51,622 bases of DNA. It comes from Weissella oryzae SG25. Lineage in GTDB: Bacteria > Bacillota > Bacilli > Lactobacillales > Lactobacillaceae. Numbering within the stretch: position 1 is the first letter of the stretch; every line of letters starts with the position of its first letter. The notes below the pieces were generated by a model. That model did no database searches and was not told the origin of the DNA. It saw only the letters and a program-made list of their open reading frames with translations. The DNA lies in contig NZ_DF820496.1 of NCBI RefSeq assembly GCF_000691805.2, positions 1 through 51,622 of the forward strand. Reading direction: 5' to 3'. The translations under genes and the position numbers were made by a program. Positions 26,526 through 36,301 of the stretch are shown here, in pieces.

Positions 26526-27482
26526 ATGAGCATCGAGCTGAATAATCCATTATTTGAAAAATTAGGAATGAAATACCCAATTATTCAGGGTGGAATGGCC
26601 TGGGCGGGAACTGGGCGCTTAGCTGGTGCCGTTTCTGAAGCAGGCGGTTTGGGAATTATTGGTACTGGATATTGGAAAGCTGATAAGGTTCGTGAAGAAA
26701 TTAAGCGTGCCCGTGCAATTACAGATAAGCCTTTTGGGGTCAATGTAATGTTGCTTTCGCGGCATATCCGTGAGGTCTTTGATGTAATTATTGAAGAGGG
26801 CGTCAGAGTTGTTGCAACTGGTGCCGGTGATCCATCGCCATTTATTGACGAACTACACGCCCATGGAATTTTGGTGATTCCTGTTATTCCTTCGGTTGGC
26901 CTAGCCAAGATGATGGAAAAGAAGGGTGTTGATGCAGTTGTCGCTGAGGGGATGGAATCAGGTGGGCATATTGGTATGTTGACCACCATGACTTTGGTAC
27001 CACAAGTGGTTGATGCAGTTAATATTCCAGTGATTGCTGCTGGTGGAATTGCTGATGGTCGTGGAGCTGCAGCGGCCTTTATGCTTGGCGCATCTGGCAT
27101 TCAGATGGGAACACGTTTCTTAGCCTCTGAGGAATCTGAAGTACACCCAGACTTTAAGGCAGCCGTAATTAAAGCTAAAGATATTGACACTTTAGTTACT
27201 GGCGAACTTTTGGGTAATCGGGCCCGCGTTTTGAAAACAAAGATGTCAAAAAACTTTGTTAAGCAAGAACGCTTTGAAATTCAAAAGGAAAAGCCGGATG
27301 CAGCCGCCATTGAAGAACTCGAGAATGGCGCTTTACGACGAGCAGTGCTTGATGGAAATAAAGAAGACGGTGCCTTTATGGCTGGTCAAATTTCCGGTAT
27401 GATTCATGAACTCAAGCCGGTTGCTTCAATTCTTGATGATGTTTGGACGCAAGCTACTGATTTAATGGGTAATAACAAGTAG
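26526..27482 (+). CDS. fabK: Enoyl-ACP reductase II FabK
   Basis: 318 residues, a nitronate monooxygenase-like TIM barrel binding FMN: IIQGGMAWAG near the start, ESGGHIG and AAGGIADGRG later. It carries out the last reduction of each elongation cycle and is the FabI replacement typical of lactic acid bacteria. Confidence 0.94.
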   Translation: MSIELNNPLFEKLGMKYPIIQGGMAWAGTGRLAGAVSEAGGLGIIGTGYWKADKVREEIKRARAITDKPFGVNVMLLSRHIREVFDVIIEEGVRVVATGAGDPSPFIDELHAHGILVIPVIPSVGLAKMMEKKGVDAVVAEGMESGGHIGMLTTMTLVPQVVDAVNIPVIAAGGIADGRGAAAAFMLGASGIQMGTRFLASEESEVHPDFKAAVIKAKDIDTLVTGELLGNRARVLKTKMSKNFVKQERFEIQKEKPDAAAIEELENGALRRAVLDGNKEDGAFMAGQISGMIHELKPVASILDDVWTQATDLMGNNK

Positions 27483-27551
27483 GTAAACTGCTTTGCTGGA
27501 CTTTAAAATTAGCAAAAACGTGACCGGGGTTATGCCAAAATATATGATTAT

Positions 27552-27577
27552 AAACCCTAGCTTAGCGGCTAGGGTTT
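27552..27577 (+). promoter_or_regulatory. Perfect hairpin between fabK and fabD
   Basis: AAACCCTAGC-TTAGCG-GCTAGGGTTT: a 10-base-pair perfect stem that ends 2 bases before the fabD ribosome site (GAGGA). The following T run is short (TTTC), so it is a poor terminator. It may be an RNA processing or translation-tuning element inside the operon. Confidence 0.6.
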
Positions 27578-27589
27578 CTGAGGAATGAA

Positions 27590-28525
27590 ATGAATATTGG
27601 AATTTTAATGAGCGGTCAGGGAGCGCAAAAGGTCGGGATGGCTGCTGATTTATATGCTGAAGTTCCAGCCTACCGTGCGACGATTGATGAAGCTTCAGCA
27701 ATTTTAGGTTATGACCTACAAGCTGAGGTAAATATGAATGGGCATAAGTTGCAACAAACTGCTTATGCACAAGCAGCGATTTTAGCGATGAGTGTCGGTA
27801 TTTATCGCGCGTTGGCTGATGTGCTACCACAACCTAAAGCAGCGTTGGGTCTAAGTTTAGGTGAATATTCAGCACTAACAATTGCGGGAAGTTTTAATTT
27901 TGCCCAAGCGATTGCGATTGTACGTGACCGGGGAGCATATATGCAGGCTGCTGGTGAAGCGCACCCCGGTAAAATGGTGGCAGCGATGACGGATGACCAA
28001 GCTTTGATTACAAAGACACTGCAAGATTTAGTCGCAGCGGGTAAAAAAGTCTATCCTGCAAACTATAATACCTTTAACCAATTGGTTTTTGGTGGGGTTA
28101 CTGCTGATGTAGATACTGCAATGGCTGCCTTAACAGATGCTGGTGTTAATCGGTTGATTGAACTGCCAGTTTCTGGCGCCTTTCATACGCCACTTTTGGC
28201 GAGTGCAGCGGCTGAGTTAACTGGGCGGTTGGCGGATGAAACATTTGGTGAAAGTGCTTATCCCGTCTATTCAAATACAACCGGCCAAGTCTTTGATGAT
28301 GTGCATGCAACTTTGCTTAAGCAGATTGTAGCACCAACTTTCTTTGCGCAAGCCTTGCAAAAAATGGTTGCTGATGAACAAATTGATACGTTGATTGAAT
28401 TTGGTCCATCAGATACCTTGAGCAAGTTTGCCCGCAAAATTGTCGGTAAAGAAGTTAAGCGTTACAACGTGAATGATTTAGCAAGTTATGAAAAGCTACG
28501 TGCTGACTTAGTAGCACAAGGCTAA
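27590..28525 (+). CDS. fabD: Malonyl-CoA:ACP transacylase FabD
   Basis: 311 residues with GQGAQKVGM at the start, the catalytic GLSLGEYSAL and the His of GAFHTPLL. It moves malonate from CoA to ACP. Confidence 0.95.
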   Translation: MNIGILMSGQGAQKVGMAADLYAEVPAYRATIDEASAILGYDLQAEVNMNGHKLQQTAYAQAAILAMSVGIYRALADVLPQPKAALGLSLGEYSALTIAGSFNFAQAIAIVRDRGAYMQAAGEAHPGKMVAAMTDDQALITKTLQDLVAAGKKVYPANYNTFNQLVFGGVTADVDTAMAALTDAGVNRLIELPVSGAFHTPLLASAAAELTGRLADETFGESAYPVYSNTTGQVFDDVHATLLKQIVAPTFFAQALQKMVADEQIDTLIEFGPSDTLSKFARKIVGKEVKRYNVNDLASYEKLRADLVAQG

Positions 28526-28549
28526 ATATTTAGGAGGTAGACAGATTCT

Positions 28550-29272
28550 ATGAATTTGAAAGATAAAGTTGTTTTAGTTACCGGCTCAACTCGTGGAATT
28601 GGACTGGCAATTGCTAAGCTTTTTAGTCAGCTTGGTGCCAGAGTTGTTTTACATGGTCGTTCAGCAGTTAGCCCAGAAGTATTGGCTGATTTTCCAGCTG
28701 ATACTTTAACCTTGCAGGCTGATTTGGCAGACGCCGATAGTGTAAGTTCAGCAATTAATGATTTATATGAACAAGTTGAAAGCGTAGATGTCCTAGTTAA
28801 TAATGCCGGGATTGTTGATGATAAATTAGCAATGGGGATGTCAGCAGCTGAGTTTGCAAATGTTGTTAACGTTAATTTGAATGGGACTTTCAATGTGACC
28901 CAACCAGTTTTCAAAAAGATGCTGCGAGCACGCTCCGGTGTAATTATTAATATGGCATCGGTTGTTGGCGAAATGGGCAATGTTGGTCAAGTCAATTATG
29001 CGGCTTCTAAAGCCGGTGTAATTGGCATGACTAAGACCTTGGCACGTGAAGGTGCTAAAAGAGGGGTAAGAGTCAACGCAATTGCACCGGGAATGATTAT
29101 GTCAGATATGACATCTGGCCTTTCCGAACGGGTTCAAGCTGCCATGATTGAGGCGATTCCGTTACACCGAATTGGTGACCCTAGTGAAATTGCACAAACG
29201 GCCATGTTTTTAGCTCAAAATGAGTACATTACTGGACAAGTCATCACTGTTGATGGTGGTTTGTATATCTAA
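28550..29272 (+). CDS. fabG: 3-oxoacyl-ACP reductase FabG
   Basis: 240 residues, short-chain dehydrogenase: TGSTRGIG, NNAG, Ser with YAASKAG, NAIAPG, and the end GQVITVDGG. It carries out the first reduction of each elongation cycle with NADPH. Confidence 0.95.
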   Translation: MNLKDKVVLVTGSTRGIGLAIAKLFSQLGARVVLHGRSAVSPEVLADFPADTLTLQADLADADSVSSAINDLYEQVESVDVLVNNAGIVDDKLAMGMSAAEFANVVNVNLNGTFNVTQPVFKKMLRARSGVIINMASVVGEMGNVGQVNYAASKAGVIGMTKTLAREGAKRGVRVNAIAPGMIMSDMTSGLSERVQAAMIEAIPLHRIGDPSEIAQTAMFLAQNEYITGQVITVDGGLYI

Positions 29273-29339
29273 ACAACTAGTATTATTTGCACTTATTCAA
29301 TTTTTTATTTTTTACTAGTCAAATGGAGGAACAAACAAT

Positions 29340-30575
29340 ATGACAAGAGTAGTTGTAACAGGTTTGGGCGCAGTGACGCCGGTTGGTAATACAACTGAAG
29401 AATTTCTAGATGGTATCTTTGCTGGTAAGGTGGGAATTGCACCCATTACTAAGTTTGACGCTAGTGAAACGGGCGTAGCCGTTGCTGGTGAAGTTAAAGG
29501 CTTTGACCCGGCTGCGCGGGTTGGTAAACGTGAATCACGTAAGATGGATCTTTTCGCCCAGTATGCAGTGCATGCTGCTGGTGAAGCCTTAGAGAATGCT
29601 GGCTTGGCGGATGGCTTTGAGCAACCTGACCGGGTTGGTGTGATTATGGGAAATGGAATCGGCGGATTGACGACAATTCAAGAACAAGTCATCAAGATGC
29701 ACGATAAGGGACCACAACGGGTTAGCCCAATGTTTGTGCCAAATTCAATTCCTAATATGCTATCAGGTAATGTTTCGATGCGTTATGGCGCCAAAGGAGT
29801 TAACTACACCCTTTCAACAGCTTGCGCATCAGCAACTAATGCAATTGGTGAGGCTTTTTGGCGGATTCAAGCTGGTAAAGCCGATATTATGATTACTGGT
29901 GGTTCAGAAGCCACAGTTAATGAAATTGGTATCGCCGGTTTTGCTGCTTTGACGGCGCTTTCGACCGAACCTGACCCAATGGAAGCTTCAAAGCCTTTTG
30001 ATCTTAATCGCCACGGTTTTGTAATGGGTGAGGGTTCTGGTATTTTAATCTTAGAATCACTTGACCATGCACAAGCCCGTGGTGCTAAGATTTTGGCTGA
30101 AGTTGTCGGTTACGGTGCTAATTCAGATGCGTACCATTTGACGAGCCCAACTCCTGATGGAAGTGGACCGGCTGGTTCAGTTAAGTTGGCTCTAGCCGAT
30201 GCTAATCTTAAGCCAGCGGATATCGATTATGTGAATGCTCATGGTACGGCTACTGGTGCTAACGATGCAGCTGAGGCCAAAGCAATGGAGTTAGTTTTTG
30301 GTGAAAATAATGTTTATGTTTCATCAACTAAAGGGATGACTGGTCATTTGCTTGGGGCAGCTGGTGCGATTGAGGCGATTGCTTCAATTGGCGCACTGCT
30401 GCGCGAAGAGTTACCAGTCAATGTTGGTTTAACGGAGCAAGACCCGGCAACCAGCGGGGTTACGCTAGTTAATGCTGATAACCGTAAGCAGGTGGCACAG
30501 TATGTATTGTCAGCCAACTATGGTTTTGGTGGACATAATGCAGCGATTATCTTCAAAAAGTGGGGTGACGCATAA
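29340..30575 (+). CDS. fabF: 3-oxoacyl-ACP synthase II FabF
   Basis: 411 residues with catalytic Cys in STACASATNA, His in NAHGTATGAND and His in GMTGHLLGAAGA. It elongates acyl-ACP with malonyl-ACP. A 67-base gap before it holds GGAGG. Confidence 0.96.
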   Translation: MTRVVVTGLGAVTPVGNTTEEFLDGIFAGKVGIAPITKFDASETGVAVAGEVKGFDPAARVGKRESRKMDLFAQYAVHAAGEALENAGLADGFEQPDRVGVIMGNGIGGLTTIQEQVIKMHDKGPQRVSPMFVPNSIPNMLSGNVSMRYGAKGVNYTLSTACASATNAIGEAFWRIQAGKADIMITGGSEATVNEIGIAGFAALTALSTEPDPMEASKPFDLNRHGFVMGEGSGILILESLDHAQARGAKILAEVVGYGANSDAYHLTSPTPDGSGPAGSVKLALADANLKPADIDYVNAHGTATGANDAAEAKAMELVFGENNVYVSSTKGMTGHLLGAAGAIEAIASIGALLREELPVNVGLTEQDPATSGVTLVNADNRKQVAQYVLSANYGFGGHNAAIIFKKWGDA

Positions 30576-30577
30576 TT

Positions 30578-31048
30578 ATGACCATGAATTTAGAAGAAAT
30601 TCGCGCGTTAATTCAAGACTTGGAAAACTCAAGTCTTCGAGAGTTTGAACTAAGTGACGGGGATTTTAGTCTGCATCTAAGTAAAAATGAGAATGCGGCC
30701 TTACCAGCAGCAGTTGTACCAGCGCCAGTGGTTAATTCGATTGCACCTGAAGTGCAGGAAGCAAGTGCGCCAGCAGTTGAGCCGTTTAAAAAGGCGGCTA
30801 AGCCTGATTTAACAATTAACGCACCATTAGTTGGTACGGTTTATTTACGGCCTAATCCAGACGCACCGACTTTCAAGTCAGTTGGGGATCGCGTAGTTGC
30901 TGGAGAGCAAGTTGCAATTGTTGAAGCAATGAAGTTGATGACACCGGTTAAGTCAGAAATTGCTGGGGTTATTACCGAAGTCCTAGTTGAAGAAGATCAA
31001 GTCGTTGAATTTGATATGCCCATGTTTCGGGTTGACCCTAAAGGATAG
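30578..31048 (+). CDS. accB: Biotin carboxyl carrier protein AccB
   Basis: 156 residues: N-terminal helix, a Pro/Ala linker (about 40-75) and a C-terminal biotinyl domain with the attachment Lys119 in VEAMKLM. It carries CO2 between AccC and the AccAD transferase. The start may be Met1 or Met3. Confidence 0.95.
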   Translation: MTMNLEEIRALIQDLENSSLREFELSDGDFSLHLSKNENAALPAAVVPAPVVNSIAPEVQEASAPAVEPFKKAAKPDLTINAPLVGTVYLRPNPDAPTFKSVGDRVVAGEQVAIVEAMKLMTPVKSEIAGVITEVLVEEDQVVEFDMPMFRVDPKG

Positions 31049-31058
31049 GGAGATTTAA

Positions 31059-31490
31059 ATGTCAGTATTAAATGTTAAAGAAATTCAAGCAATTCTGCCA
31101 CACCGTTATCCAATGTTGATGCTCGATACAGTCGAGGAACTTGAGCCAGGTGTGCGGGCAGTTGCTTTAAAAAACGTATCAGTAAATGAAGAGATTTTTC
31201 AGGGTCACTTTCCTGGTGACCCAACCTTTCCAGGGGCCTTGTCAATTGAAGCATTGGCACAAACTGGGGCAGTAACTTTACTTTCAATGCCTGAATTTAA
31301 GGGTAAAACCGTTTATTTTGGTGGCATTAAAAAGGCTCGTTATCGGCAAATGGTGCGACCAGGTGACCAGATTAAACTTGAAGTAACTTTGGATCGCATG
31401 CGCGGACCAATTGGTACCGGTAAGGGTGTGGCTACAGTTGATGGGAAAAAGGTCGTAACGGCAGAATTGACATTTATTGTTGGAGATTAA
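31059..31490 (+). CDS. fabZ: 3-hydroxyacyl-ACP dehydratase FabZ (second copy)
   Basis: 143 residues with GHFPGDPTFPGALSIEALAQ. Its starting sequence (MSVLNVKEIQAILPHRYPMLM) is close to the first copy (AVLNATEIMQLIPNRYPILY). It sits among the acc genes, the usual place of the main dehydratase. The accC start lies one base after its stop. Confidence 0.94.
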   Translation: MSVLNVKEIQAILPHRYPMLMLDTVEELEPGVRAVALKNVSVNEEIFQGHFPGDPTFPGALSIEALAQTGAVTLLSMPEFKGKTVYFGGIKKARYRQMVRPGDQIKLEVTLDRMRGPIGTGKGVATVDGKKVVTAELTFIVGD

Positions 31491-31491
31491 T

Positions 31492-32868
31492 ATGTTCAAA
31501 AAAGTGTTAGTAGCGAATCGTGGCGAAATTGCTGTTCGCATAATTCGAACGCTAAAAGAAATGGGCATTCAATCGGTTGCTATTTACTCTTCAGCAGATT
31601 CAGATAGTTTACATGTTAAATTGGCTGATGAAGCAATCAAGGTTGGGGGACCACGGTCTAAAGATTCATATTTAAATATGAAAAATATTGTTTCGGCTGC
31701 GTTATTAACGGGGGCTGAAGCAATTCATCCAGGCTACGGATTTTTGTCAGAAAATGAATTGTTTGTCGAAATGGTGCAAGCAGTTGGTATTAAGTGGATT
31801 GGCCCTAGTCCACAAGTAATTGGTTTAATGGGTAACAAAGCGAATGCCCGTGAATCAATGCGTAAAGCCGGCGTGCCGGTGATTCCGGGTTCTGATGGCT
31901 TTATTAAGGATGCGGGTGAAGCGAAAATTGTTGCTAATCGTGTAGGGTATCCTTTGTTGCTTAAAGCAGCCGCCGGTGGTGGTGGTAAAGGGATGCGTTT
32001 TGTCTATACTGATGATGAACTGGCTGATAAGTTTGATGACGCACAACGTGAGGCCCAAGCCGCTTTTGGCGATAACCATATGTACGTTGAAAAAGTTATG
32101 GAAAATGTTCGGCATATTGAGATGCAGATTATGCGGGACCAATATGGCGCTACGGTCTATTTTCCAGAACGTAACTGCTCATTGCAGCGTAACAACCAAA
32201 AAGTCATGGAAGAAAGCCCAGCATTGGGTGTAACACCAGCGATGCGGGCAATGTTAGGTGAAATTGCAGTTAAAGCAGCGGATGCCATTGATTATGAAAA
32301 TACTGGGACCTTAGAATTTTTACAAGACCATGATGGTAATTTTTACTTCATGGAAATGAACACGCGGATTCAAGTTGAACATCCAGTTACTGAATTAGTT
32401 AGTGGTATCGATTTGATCAGAATGCAAATCGAAGTGGCCGCCGGTGAACATCTTGCGATTGCCCAAGATGATGTTAAGGTTAACGGTCATGCAATTGAAG
32501 TGCGTTTGAATGCTGAGCAACCAGCGCATAACTTTGCGCCTAGTGCTGGTAAGATTGATTTTGTTTTTCTACCAACTGGTGGACCTGGTGTTCGAATTGA
32601 TTCAGCAATTTATACTGGTGATCAGATTCAACCATTTTATGATTCGATGATTGGAAAGTTTTTGACATCTGGCGACAATCGTGAAGTTGCAATTGATAAG
32701 ATGAAGCGAATTTTGAATGAGCTGGATATTCATGGTGTTTCAACAAATGCAGAATTTCAAATTAATCTGCTTGAAGATTCGACGGTTGCACGGGGGTACT
32801 TTGATACCCGCTACTTGGAAAAAGAGTTCATGCCACGTTGGCTTGAAAATCAAGCTAAGGAAGATTAG
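31492..32868 (+). CDS. accC: Biotin carboxylase AccC
   Basis: 458 residues starting [19 protein letters not shown]. The ATP-grasp Gly loop is [12 protein letters not shown], with [15 protein letters not shown] later. It carboxylates biotin on AccB. ATG 31492 follows GGAG closely; an in-frame TTG at 31477 lies inside fabZ. Confidence 0.97.
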   Translation: MFKKVLVANRGEIAVRIIRTLKEMGIQSVAIYSSADSDSLHVKLADEAIKVGGPRSKDSYLNMKNIVSAALLTGAEAIHPGYGFLSENELFVEMVQAVGIKWIGPSPQVIGLMGNKANARESMRKAGVPVIPGSDGFIKDAGEAKIVANRVGYPLLLKAAAGGGGKGMRFVYTDDELADKFDDAQREAQAAFGDNHMYVEKVMENVRHIEMQIMRDQYGATVYFPERNCSLQRNNQKVMEESPALGVTPAMRAMLGEIAVKAADAIDYENTGTLEFLQDHDGNFYFMEMNTRIQVEHPVTELVSGIDLIRMQIEVAAGEHLAIAQDDVKVNGHAIEVRLNAEQPAHNFAPSAGKIDFVFLPTGGPGVRIDSAIYTGDQIQPFYDSMIGKFLTSGDNREVAIDKMKRILNELDIHGVSTNAEFQINLLEDSTVARGYFDTRYLEKEFMPRWLENQAKED

Positions 32869-32879
32869 GGGGATTGGCG

Positions 32880-33725
32880 ATGGAATTATTTACCAAAAAA
32901 GCCGTGCAACCCAAAATATTTCGGGATAAAGATTTAAATAATCGTATTCCGGATGATTTATTTTTGGCCTGCCCGTATTGTGGGGCGCAAAGCTATTCAA
33001 AGGCTTTAGGACCTTACCGTGTTTGTGGTAACTGTGGTTATGGTTTCCGCTTGCAAGCACGGGAACGGGTTGCTTTAATGACGGATGACTTTGCTGAATT
33101 TGATACCGAGATTCAAATTGTTGGCGATGATTTTCCAGGCTATGAAGAAAAACTTAACCGGGCTCGGCAGCAAACTGAATTGAACGATTCAGTTTTGACC
33201 GGGGTAGCAACCTTAGTTGGTGAGCAGACAGCCTTGGCAATTATGGATTCATACTTTATTATGGGTTCACTTGGTACAATCACTGGTGAGAAAATCACCC
33301 GTCTGTTTGAGTATGCAACACAGCATAAATTGCCAGTGGTTTTATTTGCCGCTTCTGGTGGTGCACGAATGCAAGAGGGCATCAAGTCTTTGATGCAAAT
33401 GGCTAAGGTATCAGCGGCGGTGGCTACACATCAATCAGCTGGGCTGGCTTATATTGTTGTGCTAACTGACCCAACCATGGGTGGGGTAACGGCTTCCTTT
33501 GCTATGCAAGGTGATGTTACTTTAGCTGAGCCCCATGCTTTAATTGGGTTTGCTGGTCGTCGGGTAATTGAGCAAACAATTCATGAAAAATTACCCAAAG
33601 AATTTCAACGAGCAGAACAATTATTGGAGCATGGTTATATTGACGCAATTGTGCAACGTAAGGATTTAACGGCCACTTTAGCGCATCTTTTGCATCTGCA
33701 TCAGCCAGCGGTAAAGGAGAGTTAG
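32880..33725 (+). CDS. accD: Acetyl-CoA carboxylase carboxyltransferase beta subunit AccD
   Basis: 281 residues with an N-terminal four-Cys zinc finger (CPYC...CGNC) and the crotonase-like [10 protein letters not shown] oxyanion region. With AccA it moves CO2 from biotin to acetyl-CoA, making malonyl-CoA. AGGGGGA precedes ATG 32880. Confidence 0.96.
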   Translation: MELFTKKAVQPKIFRDKDLNNRIPDDLFLACPYCGAQSYSKALGPYRVCGNCGYGFRLQARERVALMTDDFAEFDTEIQIVGDDFPGYEEKLNRARQQTELNDSVLTGVATLVGEQTALAIMDSYFIMGSLGTITGEKITRLFEYATQHKLPVVLFAASGGARMQEGIKSLMQMAKVSAAVATHQSAGLAYIVVLTDPTMGGVTASFAMQGDVTLAEPHALIGFAGRRVIEQTIHEKLPKEFQRAEQLLEHGYIDAIVQRKDLTATLAHLLHLHQPAVKES

Positions 33726-34508
33726 ATGGCTTTATTTAGAAAAGAGTTGACGCCGGCGCAAGTTGTTAAAAAAGCGCGGGAAGACCGTTTTGGTGCTCGT
33801 GAGCTGATTGACGGACTTTTTGATGGCTTTTTTGAATTGCATGGTGACCGTTTTTCTGGTGATGACCAAAGTGTTATCGGTGGTATCGCGGAACTTGCTG
33901 GACAACCAGTTACGGTAATCGTAATTGATAAGGGTGACAGCTTAAGCGATAAGCTTGCGAAGCGTAATGGTTCACCTGAACCGGATGGCTATCGTAAAGC
34001 ACTGCGTTTAATGCAGCAAGCGGCCAAATTTAAGCGACCAATTATTACCTTGATTAATACACCAGGGGCCTTTCCTGGTAAAACCGCCGAAGATCAGGGG
34101 CAAGGAGCAGTAATTGCGCAAAGTATCTTAGAGAGCTTTAAGCTCCCAGTACCGATGATTGCGGTTATTTACGGTGAAGGCGGTTCTGGAGGGGCTTTGG
34201 CCTTGGCAACAACTGACCAAGTGTGGATGTTTAAAAACGCAACTTATTCAGTCTTGTCACCGGAAGGCTTTGCTTCGATTCTTTGGAAGGACGCCAAACG
34301 TTCAGATGAGGCGGCAGCAATTATGGGGTTGACTCCAGATGATTTATTGGCCAATCATGTCGTTGATCAGATTATTCCAGAGGGGCGTAATCATCCTCGG
34401 GTTTTTGCTAACCTTAAAGCAATGTTAGTGAAGGAAATTACCGGACTCCAGGCACTATCAGCAAGTGAATTGCTTGCTAAGCGCCAAGCGCGGTTTAGAA
34501 TTTTTTAA
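33726..34508 (+). CDS. accA: Acetyl-CoA carboxylase carboxyltransferase alpha subunit AccA
   Basis: 260 residues with TLINTPGAFPGKTAEDQGQG and YGEGGSGGALALA. It forms the transferase with AccD. It starts directly after the accD stop and is the last gene of the operon. Confidence 0.96.
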   Translation: MALFRKELTPAQVVKKAREDRFGARELIDGLFDGFFELHGDRFSGDDQSVIGGIAELAGQPVTVIVIDKGDSLSDKLAKRNGSPEPDGYRKALRLMQQAAKFKRPIITLINTPGAFPGKTAEDQGQGAVIAQSILESFKLPVPMIAVIYGEGGSGGALALATTDQVWMFKNATYSVLSPEGFASILWKDAKRSDEAAAIMGLTPDDLLANHVVDQIIPEGRNHPRVFANLKAMLVKEITGLQALSASELLAKRQARFRIF

Positions 34509-34515
34509 TTGAGAT

Positions 34516-34552
34516 AAAACAGGTAACTAACAATTGTTAGTTACCTGTTTTA
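34516..34552 (+). terminator. fab/acc operon terminator
   Basis: AAACAGGTAACTAACAA pairs with TTGTTAGTTACCTGTTT, a 17-base-pair perfect stem. Confidence 0.93.
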
Positions 34553-34565
34553 GAATTCAAAGAAC

Positions 34566-34594
34566 TTGACAAAGAAATTGATTAAAGTTATTCT
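34566..34594 (+). promoter_or_regulatory. Promoter of lysine riboswitch-alr unit
   Basis: TTGACA, 17 bases, TATTCT; the aptamer begins about 19 bases after the -10. Confidence 0.75.
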
Positions 34595-34612
34595 AATTAA
34601 AATTTAATTAAT

Positions 34613-34772
34613 AGAGGTTGCAGTCAACAATAGTAAAATCATTGAACCTACCAGGGTACTGAGGTGATTTGAAAGGGGCGACTGCCGAAGGCTTGTTCTT
34701 GGTAGGGACGAGGCTGGGCCAGGGTTGAAAAAGCTTTGGACTGTCGTTGTCATTATGCAACGGGGTGCTATT
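34613..34772 (+). promoter_or_regulatory. Lysine riboswitch (L-box) upstream of alr
   Basis: The segments of the L-box occur in order: AGAGGTTGCAG, GAAAGGGGCGACTGCCGAAG, GCTGGGCC, ACTGTCGTTG and a closing GTGCTATT. When lysine binds, the downstream terminator should form and the gene is off. Confidence 0.88.
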
Positions 34773-34802
34773 GGATGGATTGACTTTTCTTCGAAGTTGA
34801 CG

Positions 34803-34839
34803 GGTTCCCCTTGTGTTAGACGCAATGGGAACCTTTTTT
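34803..34839 (+). terminator. Riboswitch terminator before alr
   Basis: GGTTCCC...GGGAACC stem with TTTTTT, ending directly before the alr ribosome site (GGAGG). It is the expression platform of the lysine riboswitch. Confidence 0.85.
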
Positions 34840-34850
34840 GGAGGAAAGTT

Positions 34851-35969
34851 ATGGTTGTTGCAGATAGAAGACCCACGAAAATCACAGTTTCACAAAGCGC
34901 CATTGCGCACAATTTAGCAGTTGTGCGTAAGCAGGCACAGGCAGAGCAAGTTTTCTTTGTGGTCAAAGCTAATGCTTACGGCTATGGTATCTTACCAATG
35001 AGCCAAGGGGCGGTTGCAGCTGGCGCAGAAGGCTTGGCCGTGGCAGTGCTTGATGAGGCTTTAGCACTAAGGGAAGCTGGAATTACGCTGCCAATTTTGA
35101 TTTTAGGGATTGTGGACGTAAAATATGCTAAGGTGATGGCGCAAGCTGGCATTATTGCGACCGTATGTACGCTAGCTTGGCTAACCGAAGCGGAAGCACT
35201 CCTGGCAGATAGTAATGACCAGCTCTTGGTGTCGCTAGCTGTTGATACCGGTATGGGTCGAATTGGTTTTCGTGACCGGGCGCCACTTTTACAGGCAATT
35301 AACTATTTACAAAAGCAAGCTAGTCATTTGGTTTATCACGGTCTGATGACGCATTTTGCCGAATCCGATACTAGTACGACAGCTTATTTTAAAGAACAGG
35401 TTGACCATTGGCACCGCTTAGTTGACGGGATTCCCCAGCCACCAATGGTGCATGTGGCTAACTCTGGTGCAGCCATGTATCATGCAGCTGAAATACCCAC
35501 GCAAACAATTCGAGCGGGAGCCGTTGTGTATGGCATGGAGCCTTCTGAAGGGGTTGTCCGAGCTGATGACTATCTGATGCCGGTAATAACTTTAGAAAGT
35601 GAGCTTGTTTTTGTGCAACAGCATCCAGCTGGCGATGGGATTTCTTATGGTCATGAATACCGGACCTACGCCGGAGAATGGATTGGTACCGTCCCAATTG
35701 GTTATGGAGATGGACTTTCACGTAATTTACAAAAAGGGTTTACGGTTTTAGTCGATGGGTTTGCTTGTCCAATTGTTGGGCAAATTGCCATGGATCAGTT
35801 AATGGTTTCGTTACCTAAAGAATTACCAGTCGGTAGTCGTGTTACTTTTATCGGCGAAAATCATGGAGTAAAGCGTACGTTGACTGACATGGCACAAGCT
35901 AGCAATCAATCACTTTGGGAAGTCACGATTGCTTTTAGTGAACGAATCAAGCGAAGTTTGGTTGATTAA
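34851..35969 (+). CDS. alr: Alanine racemase-family protein under lysine riboswitch control
   Basis: 372 residues. The PLP Lys is in VKANAYGYG; VDTGMGRIGF, HVANSGAAM, ISYGHEY (catalytic Tyr) and GQIAMDQLM follow. The usual RPGIALYG reads RAGAVVYGMEPS and the usual CMDQ reads AMDQ. Alanine racemase makes D-Ala for the cell wall and is normally next to acpS. This one stands alone and is controlled by lysine, so it may be a second racemase with another or broader substrate, such as lysine, or one tied to wall synthesis where lysine is the third peptide residue. Which of these holds cannot be told from sequence. GGAGG fixes ATG 34851. Confidence 0.85.
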   Translation: MVVADRRPTKITVSQSAIAHNLAVVRKQAQAEQVFFVVKANAYGYGILPMSQGAVAAGAEGLAVAVLDEALALREAGITLPILILGIVDVKYAKVMAQAGIIATVCTLAWLTEAEALLADSNDQLLVSLAVDTGMGRIGFRDRAPLLQAINYLQKQASHLVYHGLMTHFAESDTSTTAYFKEQVDHWHRLVDGIPQPPMVHVANSGAAMYHAAEIPTQTIRAGAVVYGMEPSEGVVRADDYLMPVITLESELVFVQQHPAGDGISYGHEYRTYAGEWIGTVPIGYGDGLSRNLQKGFTVLVDGFACPIVGQIAMDQLMVSLPKELPVGSRVTFIGENHGVKRTLTDMAQASNQSLWEVTIAFSERIKRSLVD

Positions 35970-35989
35970 AATCTAATTAAAATTAGGAC

Positions 35990-36018
35990 TTGCTATTCTT
36001 AAAAAATTACTTTACAAT
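35990..36018 (+). promoter_or_regulatory. Promoter of lysine riboswitch-lysP unit
   Basis: TTGCTA, 17 bases, TACAAT. Confidence 0.6.
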
Positions 36019-36040
36019 GTAAAACATGATGAAAAGACAT

Positions 36041-36203
36041 AGAGGTCGCAACCAATAAGAGTAATTAGTGGAGCCGGTAGGCAGAGAAACTAGTGAAAGG
36101 AGCGGTTGCCGAAATTTCGACTATGACGGTAGTTGAAATTGGTCTAAACGTTAATAGCGTTTGGATTGTCACAGCAAAATTTGTCTGCTGTGGAGCGCTA
36201 TCG
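36041..36203 (+). promoter_or_regulatory. Lysine riboswitch (L-box) upstream of lysP
   Basis: AGAGGTCGCA, GAAAGGAGCGGTTGCCGAA, TTGGTCTAAACG, GGATTGTCACAGCAAAA and closing GGAGCGCTATC, the L-box order again. It is distinct in sequence from the alr copy in its loops. Confidence 0.9.
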
Positions 36204-36225
36204 ATAATACTAAGAGTATTTTAAG

Positions 36226-36259
36226 CGCTATTTTCTTTTTGTAAGGAAATGGCGTTTTT
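36226..36259 (+). terminator. Riboswitch terminator before lysP
   Basis: CGCTATTTTC pairs with GAAATGGCG and TTTTT follows. The 3' end of the aptamer (AGCGCTATC) repeats the AGCGCTA of the terminator stem, so they can compete. Confidence 0.7.
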
Positions 36260-36301
36260 CTTTTAGGTTTTGTAGGCCTCTCTATTTTAGGAGGAGTTAT
36301 T

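Noticed and set aside
34613-34840. T-box leader before alr
   Set aside because: No T-box sequence (AGGGTGGNACCGCG type) is present; the order of elements fits the lysine riboswitch.
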